A stretch of DNA of 47,804 bases from Endotrypanum monterogeii (GCA_000333855.2 CM007319.1:7052-54855); one strand, 5' to 3'. Positions 19,717 to 29,926 are shown, numbered from the stretch's first letter. Numbers and translations: made by a program. The notes: a model not told the origin generated them from the sequence alone.

Positions 19717-20310
19717 CATACAGAGAGGGGGGGATGTGTCCAAGATGACAGCTGTGCGCCTTCCGAGGACACTTGCGCGCACTAGATGAAGCGTCCACAA
19801 TAGTTTTTTTTCATATAAGCCTACAATGAAAATGCAGCTACGAGGCGGCACGATGAGAATGCACAACCGGAACCCCGAGACGCCGTGGAAGTGTACAGAA
19901 ACGTAAGGAGAAACAAAAGGTGACGGAGGAGCAGGTGAGAGAAAGAGAGATGTAACAGAAGGGGTGCACGCGAATAAAATGCAAAAATATCAAAGTCAGG
20001 CGTGCGCCAACCTTGCGGCCCAACCTTCTAATCAGGACTCAATTCCTACCTCATGCCAAAGCCACTCGCCGAGCTTTGAGGAGCACAGGAGATACACTAG
20101 ACAAAATTAGCGCAGACAGAAAAGCGCAGGGGTGCCCGTGTTCGAGACTAAAAGCTGGCATTTACGCTCCTGAGAGTCATTATGCAGTCATGGCCATGGT
20201 ACCGATAAACGGAAACGGTTGGTGGCGCGTGACTACATCTTCCCGATGACGCATTAAATTCCTCTTTAGCCTTCCTATCCGCAGCGAGAACTAGTTACCA
20301 CTACTACACA

Positions 20311-20313
20311 CAC

Positions 20314-20347
<34 letters not shown>
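20311..20347. repeat. (TA)n microsatellite, interrupted
   Basis: TA runs are broken by ACATA and TGTATA; they lie downstream of the minus-strand 119-residue gene. Confidence 0.9.
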
Positions 20348-20351
<4 letters not shown>

Positions 20352-20507
20352 GAAAAAAAAAACGAAAGGAAAGAGAGAGCCAGCACTACTGGACACTCAC
20401 ATTGCTACAGACATATATTCAGTGAAGCAGCATGAGAGCGAGTGGCGTGAGGACCATGCGAGCGCGGTAGCGCTTTCCGACATCGGTGCATCCCCGCTTC
20501 TGCAATT

Positions 20508-20867
20508 TTACCACCACGCTGCCTTGCGAATGCTGTCGTCGTAGGCCTCGACGGCCTTGTGGAAAAAATGCATAAAAGCAAAGATGGGAAGCATGGACAG
20601 CACGTAGAACTGGATCATGTTATACAGCCAGGTTCCCCAGCGAGAGCCAATAGAAAAATAGGTGCGAACCTGCATGAAGTCTGAGTAGCGCTGCTCAACG
20701 CCAGCGACATCCCAAGACTTGTTGAAATCGCGTTTGTGGTACTTTGACTCCGTCGCTTCGTACTCGAGGCGGCGCTTCTGCTCCGTGCGGCCCCAGCCGT
20801 ACAGTGTGGGACCCGGGCGAGCTGGAGCCCGGTTCACCTGGTGACGAAGAAGCGAACGACGCAGCAT
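20508..20867 (-). CDS. Small single-TM protein, probably mitochondrial
   Basis: The 119-residue product begins MLRRSLLRHQVNRAPARPGP, a basic, amphipathic presequence-like stretch. A charged middle follows (QKRRLEYEATESKYHKRDFN). One hydrophobic segment lies at about residues 82-101 (YNMIQFYVLSMLPIFAFMHF), then a short tail ending in KAAWW. This layout is common among small inner-membrane subunits of respiratory complexes or ATP synthase, but I cannot name it. A much longer frame exists upstream, but its translation is low-complexity (Lys and Phe runs from A/T tracts). A splice-acceptor candidate at 20890-20891 supports the ATG at 20867. Confidence 0.78.
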   Translation of the reverse strand: MLRRSLLRHQVNRAPARPGPTLYGWGRTEQKRRLEYEATESKYHKRDFNKSWDVAGVEQRYSDFMQVRTYFSIGSRWGTWLYNMIQFYVLSMLPIFAFMHFFHKAVEAYDDSIRKAAWW

Positions 20868-21560
20868 CCTGATGAGTACGACAAGCTGCCTGAAAGGTAA
20901 TGAAATTCTAGAGGGGTAAAAAACTACAAAGGGGGTATTCAAGGTGATGAGGCCTTGCGTATTCACTCGCTTTATTCGTGGCGCTGATGTAACAAACGCG
21001 GAGCAAAATGAAAAAGGATGAGGAAGGGAGTAAGAAAAAAAAAAAGAGACGAGCGTCGATTTCTTTTTTTTTTTTGCAGCATGACGCGTGAAGGGGTGAG
21101 AGAACGCAGAAAAACTGACAGGGCCGTCGAAAAAGAATGCGGTCGCGACCAGGCATTCCACGTATCAGCGCGCAACCCGTTTGCAGGGGTTCTGCAGAGC
21201 AGCTTTCAGTTTTCACACCCCCACCCTTCGGCTAGGTTGCCCTCCACGAAAAAATGAGGAGGGGAAAGGTAATAAGGCTTGAAATCCGCCTTTTAATATA
21301 TTTTTTTCTCTTTGTAGAAGCTGAGATTCACGTTGGGGCATATTTTCCGCAATGAGTGCTGCCATCGCTGTCTCGGGCAAAGAGATTTAGGGGAAGGGAA
21401 AGGTGTGCTGAAAACCGCCTGTATTGGACACACCTCTCACTGCATGCCAGCAGACGAGTACCTATGAGAATACCAGATGCCTGTGTTCAACTGAAATTTG
21501 AATGGCGGAAGCTGGCCGAAGCCGAAACAAGTGGCCCACGCAGTCGTCTGCGCGACCTAC
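20868..21560. other. Intergenic, no gene seen
   Basis: It contains an A-run at 21035-21046 and a T-run at 21064-21076. Frames here (for example 21356-21649, +) show no recognisable features. Confidence 0.55.
20890..20905 (-). promoter_or_regulatory. Predicted trans-splice acceptor for the 119-residue gene
   Basis: On the minus strand ATTACCTTTCAG ends with AG at 20891-20890, giving a 5' UTR of about 22 bases to the ATG at 20867. Confidence 0.45.
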
Positions 21561-22433
21561 TTAAAACCGACGAGGAAAATGACGCCCAGTGTGGGCGCCA
21601 TGGTAGCCGCTGCCGGTCGGAAGCCCTATGGACCCACCCATCGATTTGAAAAGGGCATAGGTTGCTGCAAAGGGAACTGAACTTTTGAACGTTGTCCGCA
21701 AAACCCCGTTAAAGAAGAACCGGAAGCCCTCATCTCGCGCCATGGAACGAAAAACGCCCGCTGCCTCGCGAAAAACAGCCGTCTCAGCTGCCACGTAATC
21801 TCTCAACGCGTGAATGCCGCCGGGCCGCTCAATACGGTAGGTGGACGAACGCATTGCGTTGCGGATGGGCGCGGTAAGAAAATTCAGGAGTGCGTGAATG
21901 CGAAAGGCATTCCACATGTCCTCGCCAAAAGACCTACTGTATGTTTGCTGGAGCACTGCAAGAGAAATGCCGTACCAAAGCACTCCAACGAGGGATGCTG
22001 CTAGCGCACCAGGAAAAAATGATAGTACCCCATAATGTTTCGCACTGAGCACGACGCAGTTCAGAAAGCCCGAGTACCCTTCCAATCCCAGTTTATTGTA
22101 GCGCGAGCCACCACCACTCATGCGATGGGCAACGGTCCGCACAAAAGTTCTGGCGTATCCGAACAAGAAGCCCCCAAGAAGGCCGCCGGCGGCGCCGCCA
22201 GCCGCAAACACGTATCCAAAGTACAATGTTGCGTGCGGTACCGCGAGTAGCATGGGTTGTGAGGGACTTCCAAGCATACCCCTGTAGCGCCTTAGGCAGT
22301 AGTCCCCTAAATCCTTTGCGCGCGGCAGGTGGCGCAAGTCGGCCGACTTCGCCAAGTCCCGGTAGGGATACAGTGCGACAATCGTAAAGACGCTGCTGCC
22401 ATACGCCAAAGCCCCAGTGAACACAGAAGACAT
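21561..22433 (-). CDS. Divergent mitochondrial carrier (SLC25-like)
   Basis: The 290-residue length and three-part layout suit the mitochondrial carrier family, which exchanges metabolites over the inner membrane. The clearest piece is the last repeat, where FRSMARDEGFRFFFNGVLRT leads into FKSSVPFAATYALFKSMG, like the family's ...EG...FF-G...R...P..A..... block. The matrix signature normally reads P-x-[D/E]-x-x-[K/R]. Here repeat 1 has PYRDLAK (residues 23-29) and repeat 3 has PIRNAMR, so Arg stands where the acidic residue should be. A Gly-rich segment (AAGGAAGGLLGGFLFG) sits after repeat 1. The ATG at 22433 is chosen: a splice-acceptor candidate lies at 22478-22479, and the longer frame adds only low-complexity residues. 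Substrate unknown. Confidence 0.68.
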   Translation of the reverse strand: MSSVFTGALAYGSSVFTIVALYPYRDLAKSADLRHLPRAKDLGDYCLRRYRGMLGSPSQPMLLAVPHATLYFGYVFAAGGAAGGLLGGFLFGYARTFVRTVAHRMSGGGSRYNKLGLEGYSGFLNCVVLSAKHYGVLSFFPGALAASLVGVLWYGISLAVLQQTYSRSFGEDMWNAFRIHALLNFLTAPIRNAMRSSTYRIERPGGIHALRDYVAAETAVFREAAGVFRSMARDEGFRFFFNGVLRTTFKSSVPFAATYALFKSMGGSIGLPTGSGYHGAHTGRHFPRRF

Positions 22434-23257
22434 TGCCTTCCCCGGCGCTTTTTTTTTCCAGAGCAAGGTATCAGAGGCTAGAAGTGACAGTGTTGGAGGA
22501 GGTGAGAAAAGTTGAAGCACAGAGCGCTACGAATCGAGGGATGACGTCACCAAAGCGTAGAAGCGCCTTGCGCAACGCCGCCAATTCTCAGGACACAGAG
22601 AAGGGAATGGAAACAAAGTTGCAAAACGGACACAACTCAATCAAAAAAGGATCAAAATTCGGTGCAGAATAATAAAAGAAACGTCAACAGTGATATTTAG
22701 GCTCGCATATACGAAAGAAAACGCTGTCTCGTTGGACAAAGCAAAGAGCGCGCAAAGTCAAAAGATGACAATGTGAGCACCCAAGTACGTCGGCAGTGCT
22801 CCACTCGCAGCTTATGATGGTGTGCCTTTTTCGACACATCAGCTAAACCTTCGTTTTTTTGTCTGGGACAAAGAAATCTTTGAGAAACACAATGCGTGGA
22901 TGATTAGATCTTCTATGTCTTAAAGTCTATAACGCCCCTATCAACATACGCTGCTTCCCATGCACACATAAAAAAAAAAAAATTGCTTCATGAATCCCAG
23001 TAGTGTGAGATAAGAAGGGGAGAAGCTGAAGCTGTGAGAGTGTGTGTTCACGAGCAGGTAACTAAGAGTGCAAGTCTGTTTCTTGGGTGAAAAACATAAA
23101 AATACTGTACGGGAGAAAAAGACTGCAGATGAATGCAAAATCCTCCTTTAACCCGAGCGAAGCACAAAAAAAGGCATCCTCATGCTCTACACGAGGATCT
23201 TAGAGGCTTTGAGAGCTGAGCAACCTTTGTTTCCAAGGGCACAGCCGCCCATTGCGC
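22434..23257. other. Intergenic, no gene seen
   Basis: It includes a probable acceptor (polypyrimidine on the minus strand, AG at 22479-22478) for the carrier gene and an A13 run at 22970-22982. No other coding signal. Confidence 0.55.
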
Positions 23258-24205
23258 TCAAACTGGATGAAAAACGGATCCGTTGGGAGATAAATTCAGA
23301 CTTTGCCGCAAGCCCAACCTACCTGGTACCTGGAGCTGATCCGCATTGAATAACTCCCACTGGTCTATCTCAACCAAAGTGAAAGCGCCAGCGACTTTAG
23401 TGATGTGACGCGACAACTTGATGTTGTTATGTAGCAGCTGATCCTGTGAGAGCCAAAGTCCACGATTAGGCAAACTACAAACGAAGGGATTTTTGGTTAC
23501 GGCACCAGTCAGTGCATTCATTCCAAGAGGGAGCTCATCTGAAACTTTCAACCCGCCGGCAAAACTCGCATCGTTGCTGACTGCCTTACGAAGCGACGGG
23601 TGCAATATGCTTCTCTCGAGGATTTCCACATCTTCAAGCCCGATTACACTAGCCGTGAGACTGATGAGGATCGATTCGTTACCTTCTTTCAGCTGTAGGT
23701 AACCTGATTCTAGACCCGGGTGGTTTTTCCGGAACCAGAAAGGGGATGAAAAGCTAAGATCAGCTGCTGCAGCCTGAAGATTGTCGACAACTTCTTCCCG
23801 TGCAAAGAACAAACCGCTAAGTCCGCAGCGAGGAAAAGCAGATGCCTTTAGGTCTGAAACCATTTCCTTGGGCAACGCTTTTTCAAGAAAAAAGGCACGA
23901 GGCTCAAAATCCTTCGCAGTATCGGCTGCGTTGATGAAATGAGATGGAAGGGGGAGTGTAAAACGCCTCGGAGAACCGACTTCCCGTGAAGCCCGTGCCG
24001 CCCATGCCGGCACGAACCGTTGGACCGTGGCGCCCTTCGCAAATTGGTCGTAATAAGCGCGGTCATGTGTATACATCTGGGCCAACAGGGCCATTGCGTT
24101 GTGACTCTGAAACACCAAATTATTGCAGCATGCGTTACATAATCTACCAAGCTGTTGACTGGGTGTCAAAGCCTTAGCCGCCGGGGCTTTACGCCGATAC
24201 GACAT
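23258..24205 (-). CDS. Hypothetical conserved-looking protein
   Basis: The 315-residue product is not recognised. It begins MSYRRKAPAAKALTPSQQLG, which could be a mitochondrial presequence (basic, no acidic residues in the first 25). The rest is a mixed alpha/beta, globular-looking sequence with RRFTLPLPSHF, FPRCGLSGLFFAREEVVDNL, FWFRKNHPGL and an ordered C-terminus (GAFTLVEIDQWELF). No membrane segment is seen. In trypanosomatids this profile fits a kinetoplastid-specific mitochondrial protein, but that is inference only. The frame extends 12 codons upstream to a TTG. The ATG at 24205 follows a candidate acceptor at 24242-24243. Confidence 0.7.
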   Translation of the reverse strand: MSYRRKAPAAKALTPSQQLGRLCNACCNNLVFQSHNAMALLAQMYTHDRAYYDQFAKGATVQRFVPAWAARASREVGSPRRFTLPLPSHFINAADTAKDFEPRAFFLEKALPKEMVSDLKASAFPRCGLSGLFFAREEVVDNLQAAAADLSFSSPFWFRKNHPGLESGYLQLKEGNESILISLTASVIGLEDVEILERSILHPSLRKAVSNDASFAGGLKVSDELPLGMNALTGAVTKNPFVCSLPNRGLWLSQDQLLHNNIKLSRHITKVAGAFTLVEIDQWELFNADQLQVPGRLGLRQSLNLSPNGSVFHPV

Positions 24206-24650
24206 TATCAATCTCTTTTGAAAAGTCTTGTACCACCACAACTAAAGAGTATTGAACGGAGAGGTCTGAGAGAGTGCCCCAACCACATGTTGGCACTCCT
24301 CTGTGCAACGACGAAACACAAAACAAAGCCCATGAGAAAAAAAAAGTGCCTGAATACAGTAGTGTCCAGAGAAGGGCATTGGAGATACGCTGATCGCGCT
24401 AAAGAGGTACTCCGAGGAAGGGTTATGACAGCGTCGTATGCGACGAGTTGAGGATTAGCTGCGCGCCTGCCACAAATGTCGTCTGTGCGACTGGGTGATT
24501 ACTCTTTTTCTATTATTGTACGGTAAGAGATATCAGAATGAACAGGCAACAGTATTCAATGAAAAAAAAAGCAGATTCAGTCTAGTGGAATAAATTAAAA
24601 AATTGATGAATGTACAGAGGAAGCCAACAGATAAAAGAGTAAGCTCAACA
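24206..24650. other. Short intergenic stretch
   Basis: It carries the acceptor candidate ACTCTTTAG (minus strand, AG at 24243-24242) and AT-rich sequence. No gene seen. Confidence 0.55.
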
Positions 24651-25678
24651 TCATATGCTTCCAACACCCCTTCGCTCCTCGCTGCTTTGATATGCTTTGG
24701 GTAACTGCAATACTTTTTGGATTCTGTTCTCCAGCTCTGTCATCACCGCTTCTGCGTTAATATGGGGAAAGGGTTCAAGAAGATCATGAACGGTCCTCAA
24801 AACACTTCTACACTGTAGTGCGAGCACGTTTTGCTGCATTTCCGCTTGCAAGCGACTTTCCCGTTGCAAATCAAGTTGCTTGCGTGCGCGGATCGCCAAA
24901 TCTACTTGTTGTAGGCGCAGAAGGTCCTCAGCGTGGTCAAGAGACTTGTCGTGTTTTTCTGACTTAGCAAGCAAACGCCTCAGGTAGGTTTCACTGCTAC
25001 GAAGAAAGCTGCACACGAGCCCGACTCGCTGATCTTGTTCGGTGGCGAGAAGACGAGAGCGAGCAGTCAACTCATCCCTTTCAAAAAAAAAAATGCTCCG
25101 GAGCAGCGGGACTTGACATTGAAGTCCCACTCTCGTATCTCCCCAAGTTCGTGTGTACTGTGATTATCAACACGCTCTGCTACTGAAATTTCCGCATTGC
25201 AGCAGTGTTGTGGCTGTGTCACCGAGATCTGATTTGAGACTGATGGTTCAGCATCGAAAGGTGCTCCTTTTGCCTGGAATGAGCTGACGTTTGCACAGTG
25301 TTGTTGTGCTCTCTCTTTCAATTGCATCGTAAAGCGAGCGCACTTCTCGTCATGTGATTCAATCATGCGAAATCGAGGCGCTAGGCCCTCTGATGAAGAG
25401 TCTAGGTGCCGCTCGCGCCTCAGCAAAGTTGCCTTTGTAGTACTTCTGGCGTCGTTAAGCAGAAGACTTAGTTCTCTGGTCTTCTCGCTTTCTGCCTCAA
25501 GTTTAGACTCCAAGAGTGAAATGTATTTTCTCAGTTCAGCATTGGTTGACACCTCCTCCTCAAGTCTCTGTTTGAAGGATTTGGCTTGGCGCGCTTTGCG
25601 ATAACAATACTGCTTTAAAAGCCCCTCTAACTCTCCACACTTTGCAGTGTAGTCAAAAGCAGTTATGTCGACATTCAT
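24651..25678 (-). pseudogene. Coiled-coil gene split by a frameshift at an A11 tract
   Basis: Two overlapping minus-strand frames read as halves of one coiled-coil protein. The first starts at ATG 25678 and stops at 25067, after translating through the homopolymer (11 A on the plus strand, 25083-25093). The second is open from before the tract to 24651 and continues the coiled coil (ERDELTARSRLLATEQDQ). One extra base in the tract, or a -1 slip, would join them into about 342 residues. The N-terminal half holds KQRLEEEVSTNAELRKYISL, and the C-terminal half ends HINAEAVMTELENRIQKVLQ. Assembly undercalling is the simplest explanation; a real broken gene or programmed slippage are alternatives. 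Function is not recognised. The type is given as pseudogene only because the frame is broken as written. Confidence 0.7.
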
Positions 25679-26345
25679 GATGAAAGACCAATCGAGAAAA
25701 TCGGCTTTCCAAACAGTGAAATGGCAGTGATGAAGTGAATGCCTAAATCAGAAGATAAATCATGACCACGAAAGAAAGAAAAAGAGAAAAAAGGAAAGGA
25801 CAGTTTGGTATTCGGCATTACCGCGAGCCCGCTTCGTTGGAGAGGAGGAAAGTATGAATGGAGTTGAGTGATATCAGATTACCTCTCGCATCAGCCTTTC
25901 ATTTTCTCTCCCGATGCCAAGGGAAGGAACACAGGGGTAAACACCAGTCAAAACACATTATTTCATCAATCACCCCCAAAAAGTTGAAGGAAGCCCTGGG
26001 CCATAGACACCCGATAAAACTCCATGAGAATGTTTGAAACATTGATTCCACTGCGTTTCATAGACTCATCACAAACTGTTCAGAAAGCCTTTTGCACTTA
26101 CGTAGATGGTGTGGAGAAACTACACAGAAACCACAGAAATAATCCTGAGGAATTGCTGAATATTCCTTTGCGGAAGTGTTCAGAACATAGCTACCGGAGG
26201 GCACGGCTAAACGAACAGAATTTGTATTTCTGTTGGACTACTGGAAGTTAACACATCACTGCGTTTGAAAGAAAAAAAAAATGCCTTCTAAACTGGTATC
26301 TATCGAAAAGAAAAATCTACCGAGCGAAAAGAACAAAATGAAATT
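25679..26345. other. Intergenic, no gene seen
   Basis: AT-richer than the left part of the window. A 75-codon plus-strand frame at 26024-26251 runs against the array and has no recognisable features. Confidence 0.55.
25743..25800 (-). promoter_or_regulatory. Predicted trans-splice acceptor for the split gene
   Basis: On the minus strand a strong pyrimidine tract (25772-25800) is followed by GATTTAG, with AG at 25744-25743. The ATG at 25678 lies about 64 bases downstream. An intact acceptor argues that the locus is still expressed. Confidence 0.55.
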
Positions 26346-28934
26346 CTATTGCAAATCACTAGCACTTGTAGCGCTGCGCTTTTTAGGGTACCTTAAAGGA
26401 CCCTCAGTTAAGTTGAGTCTCTCCATAAAAACGGCTTCTGCCTTCGGTTGCGCAGATTCGACAAACATTGACAAGCTTTTCTTCAGTGTTGCGTTTTGCT
26501 GCCGTAATACCTGCAAATCCGATTCTTGAGACATAGCTAGTTCCATCACGCGCTTAAGTTCGTCAGCAACCTTGTTTTGAGATTCTTTACGCACTTTCCG
26601 AAATGCATCGTGAAGTTTATTGTATTTTTCAACAATGATGTCTCGATCACGGATAAGATCATCTCGCTCAGCCAAAAGCTCCTTCAAGGTTGAGGCGTCA
26701 CTCGCACACCGTGTCTTCAGTTCATCTAAGGCGCTACGCAGCTTTACATTTTGCTCCTTAGCTGACGCACACCCACTCTCTATATCCTTTTTAGCCTTAA
26801 TCTCTGCGTGAAGCAGCTGGTCAAGCTTCTCGCACTTCTCAACATATGAGTTGAGTTTTTGTTTCATCGTTTCACTTTCTTTTCGTTTATCGGACAAAAT
26901 CAGGGAGAGCCTAGCGTCTTGGTTGTCGAGGCGTTCCTGCTGGTGAGTAACCTGCAGCATCAAAGCAGAATTGGATCGAGTAGACTCTGCATAGAGGATT
27001 TCCAATTCTTCACAGCGCCTTTTTGAAAAATCTAGCGATGTGGAAAAGTTCTGGGCCTGTGCTTTAAGCGCCTGCAGTTCAGCTTCTGTGATTTCCAGTG
27101 TCTTTGTTTGTGCGCAAAGTTCCCCCTCAAGTTGACTGAGACTTGTTTCCAAGTTCCTCATCCGAAGAACAGCAGTCTCGTGCTCTTGATCGGATGCAGC
27201 GATCGTATTTTTCAACGAATCGTTTTCAAGCTGGAGTCGCTCATTTTCCTCACGAATCTCGTTGAGATTGGCGTTCAACAGCTCGTCAAGTTCTCCAAGT
27301 TCTTGTCTCATGGACTCTACTTGATTTTTCAGCCAGACGTTGTCCTTAGTAATATTGTCACGCTCAAGAACTGCCTGGTTATGTTGCTCTGTAGTTTGGT
27401 TAAGCTGATTCTCTAGTAGCGTCATAGCTTTACGTTGTTCTGTTGCTATATGTTCATGGTTGCGGCTGCACTTGAAGAGTGTATTCAGTTCCTCGGTCGT
27501 TTTTGCTGCGCTAATTTCGCTCTGTCGAATAAGATCTTCGGCGCGCTCAAGAGCCCGGACTCTGTCAGAAAGCTGAATCAGTAAGACGCGAAAAAGACGT
27601 TCCAATACAGCATCGAACGATGCTTGCTGATCGAGAAGGATTGAGCAGCGCGAAATTTGCTCTCTCTGCGCAAGTTCTGAAAGCTGCTGTGCACGCAGAG
27701 CACCTGTCAGCTCTTGCACTGTTGACCACGCAGTGCTGCTGTTCTGTTCGGCAAGCATACGTTTTTCCGTCGAATCGCGTTTGTAGGTAGAAAAGTCAGC
27801 TTGTACTGCTTCCAAAGCCATAGAGCTCGTACGCTTGTAGTTGTCAAACTCCATCAAAGTTGTTGCATAGCTCTCCTTGATTGTCATGAACTCCGTTTGA
27901 AGATCCTCCTTCTGCTTCGATGCTTCGTCAAGCTGCTGGTTTAGACGCAGGTTCTCATTCTGGAGCTCACACAGCACTTTCTTGGTGGTGATCTCCAGGT
28001 CTTTTTGTGCTCGAGCATCGCTCTCCAGTGTTTGAATCAGCTGTAGTTGGTTCTCTGCAGCACTTTGAGATTCTTTCAGCGCGCGGGCAGCGGCAGCATA
28101 CTGCTTTTCGACACAGTCGCAATTTTGTCGAAGTTGGCCCATTTCGTCTTCAGAAGCCAGCAGACGGTCAGAAAGTGATTTCAGTTGCTGAGAAAGTTTC
28201 TTATGCTCCTCTTGATTTCGGTAGTGTTGTTCCGTGAGCTCATTGTTCGTGGAAAGAAGGCGATCGTTATTCTTTCGAAAGGAGTCGTGTTCTTCTTTGA
28301 GCTTGGTCATGCGCTCGAGAAGCCGTTCCATGCTAGAAGAAACGTTCGCGCCAGCATCGCGGAGAGCTTCATTTTCTGCTGTTATCTGAGCTAGTGATGA
28401 TCGTAAGCAATCTAGAGACTCAGCATCTTTTTTTCGAGATGCAAGCATGTCTTTTAGCTCCACCTGGAATTTGCTAACAAGGTGCTCGTAGTCAGCCGCA
28501 CGCTGAGCAGATGAAGTGAGATCAGCTTGAATTGAGTCTAATTTTTCGAGCAAGCTCGCATTTTCGTTTTGTAAATCAACCTCTTTCTGTTGGTGCTCCT
28601 GAATACAAGTGGTGTGCTGAGCAAGAAGTTGCTGTGCAACTTCTAATTCTTCTTTCAGGCACGCCACCATGTCATCTCGATTTTTGAGTGCTGCCTGGTC
28701 GACTGTGATTTTCTTCTCCATATCAGAAAGCTTGCGACGCAACTCGGTGTTTTCGGCACTCCATTGCTCGACGACCTCAAACGCCTCATCCTTCAAGAAC
28801 TTTATTTCTTTTTCAGCACGATCCTTTTGGCCCAGTGCAGCGGAAAGTTGGCACTGCGAGCTTTGTAGCTCGTCCTCTAGCTGTGAAATTCGCTGCGCTA
28901 GAACATCATTTATTCGGTCTTGCTTTTGTGACAT
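26346..28934 (-). CDS. Large coiled-coil protein, first gene of the minus array
   Basis: The 862-residue product is almost entirely heptad-like coiled coil from residue 1 to about 835 (for example MSQKQDRINDVLAQRISQLE; ENERLQLENDSLKNTIAAS). A short basic, less ordered tail follows (RYPKKRSATSASDLQ). No motor, GRIP or membrane domain is visible. It could be a basal-body, flagellar, kinetoplast-linker or Golgi tether protein; the sequence alone does not decide. It lies next to the strand-switch region and is therefore likely the first gene transcribed in the leftward array. It is richer in A and T than genes further left. The ATG at 28934 follows a strong acceptor at 28957-28979. Confidence 0.85.
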   Translation of the reverse strand: MSQKQDRINDVLAQRISQLEDELQSSQCQLSAALGQKDRAEKEIKFLKDEAFEVVEQWSAENTELRRKLSDMEKKITVDQAALKNRDDMVACLKEELEVAQQLLAQHTTCIQEHQQKEVDLQNENASLLEKLDSIQADLTSSAQRAADYEHLVSKFQVELKDMLASRKKDAESLDCLRSSLAQITAENEALRDAGANVSSSMERLLERMTKLKEEHDSFRKNNDRLLSTNNELTEQHYRNQEEHKKLSQQLKSLSDRLLASEDEMGQLRQNCDCVEKQYAAAARALKESQSAAENQLQLIQTLESDARAQKDLEITTKKVLCELQNENLRLNQQLDEASKQKEDLQTEFMTIKESYATTLMEFDNYKRTSSMALEAVQADFSTYKRDSTEKRMLAEQNSSTAWSTVQELTGALRAQQLSELAQREQISRCSILLDQQASFDAVLERLFRVLLIQLSDRVRALERAEDLIRQSEISAAKTTEELNTLFKCSRNHEHIATEQRKAMTLLENQLNQTTEQHNQAVLERDNITKDNVWLKNQVESMRQELGELDELLNANLNEIREENERLQLENDSLKNTIAASDQEHETAVLRMRNLETSLSQLEGELCAQTKTLEITEAELQALKAQAQNFSTSLDFSKRRCEELEILYAESTRSNSALMLQVTHQQERLDNQDARLSLILSDKRKESETMKQKLNSYVEKCEKLDQLLHAEIKAKKDIESGCASAKEQNVKLRSALDELKTRCASDASTLKELLAERDDLIRDRDIIVEKYNKLHDAFRKVRKESQNKVADELKRVMELAMSQESDLQVLRQQNATLKKSLSMFVESAQPKAEAVFMERLNLTEGPLRYPKKRSATSASDLQ

Positions 28935-28956
28935 TTTTCTGACATCACATCCTCGA

Positions 28957-28979
28957 CTACAAAAGAGAAGAACAAGAGG
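28957..28979 (-). promoter_or_regulatory. Predicted trans-splice acceptor for the 862-residue gene
   Basis: The minus strand reads CCTCTTGTTCTTCTCTTTTGTAG, with AG at 28958-28957, and the ATG follows after about 22 bases. It marks the left edge of the divergent strand-switch region. Confidence 0.65.
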
Positions 28980-29912
28980 CGGGTAAGTTTGAAAGGGAAG
29001 TAAAAATCAAAGATAGTTGATGCGCATACTAGTTAAATGCTCAGCACACTGTCGTGCAGGCGCTTAACAGAAAGATAAGGAGGACATCGCAATGCGAACT
29101 ATTACACACAGTGTTGGCACCATCATAAATGAGAATGTGTGCCAATGCGACATGTGCATGATCCACCCCTATTCTGCCGAGGTTGCCCGAAACGTTGCTC
29201 TTGTCAATAGGGGTGTTGCCATTTAGGTGCTCAAAAAAAAAAACATTAAACTCCATGCCAAAACGCCTCGTGCAAACAGGTGACGCGTGGGCCTGTTACC
29301 TTGCCTTCCGTAGACAATCTGGAGCTGCAGCTCTGAAAAGTGGGGAGGATAGGTGACCTGTTTGGATCTGCTAACAAAGATGACAGGAAGCTTGGGGGGG
29401 GCGTGAGGGAAGGGGCATTTGAACCAGCAATGCGGCAGGCAAGTGCCTGCCCCTGTCACAAAGAAGCCCATGAGTGTGCCAGTTTATTGAGTTATCACAG
29501 CCCCCTCTCCCCCCCATGCCGGAAGGTTCCTTCGAGAGAAGCTGGCTTTGAGGACGCCGCGCAAACGAGTCGTTCGCAGTAAGGTAGTCTACGCGCAAAT
29601 ACGTGATACGAAAGGATGCGCAGGGGAAACACCCCCCCCCCCACTTAGCAGAGGGGTTCTTGTAGCTCGCCACGTCGGGTTGACAGATCGGGAATCAATT
29701 CGATCTCAGTATCCTTGACTTCTCTGCTACTTAGGAGAGACGATAACAGCCTTCTCTTTTGCTATCAGGGAGGGGAAGCATACACGTTCAGAAAAAGATA
29801 TGTTATCCTAAGAATAATAAGTTAACATGCAGAGTTTATCGGAATTTGGTATCTGTACAAGGAGCAACTTCATTGACTAGAGTACCACAATGGATGTTTC
29901 TTCATTGAAGCT

Positions 29913-29926
29913 TGAGCTCGAGCTCA
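29913..29926. repeat. 14-bp perfect palindrome
   Basis: TGAGCTCGAGCTCA reads the same on both strands and lies inside the divergent strand-switch region. Confidence 0.9.

Larger units (their letters stand above)
19522..20507. other. Intergenic with two (TA)n tracts
   Basis: TA repeats lie at 19695-19716 and 20311-20347. No frame of interest; the 3' UTR of the 119-residue gene is expected on its right side. Confidence 0.55.

Noticed and set aside
20868..21161. N-terminal extension of the 119-residue membrane protein
   Set aside because: It is made of Lys and Phe runs from A/T tracts and crosses a splice-acceptor candidate at 20890-20891.
29640..29740. Possible tRNA-like fold in the strand-switch region
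   Set aside because: Complementary GCAGAGG/CTTCTCTGC ends are present, but no T-loop or anticodon arm consensus is found on either strand.
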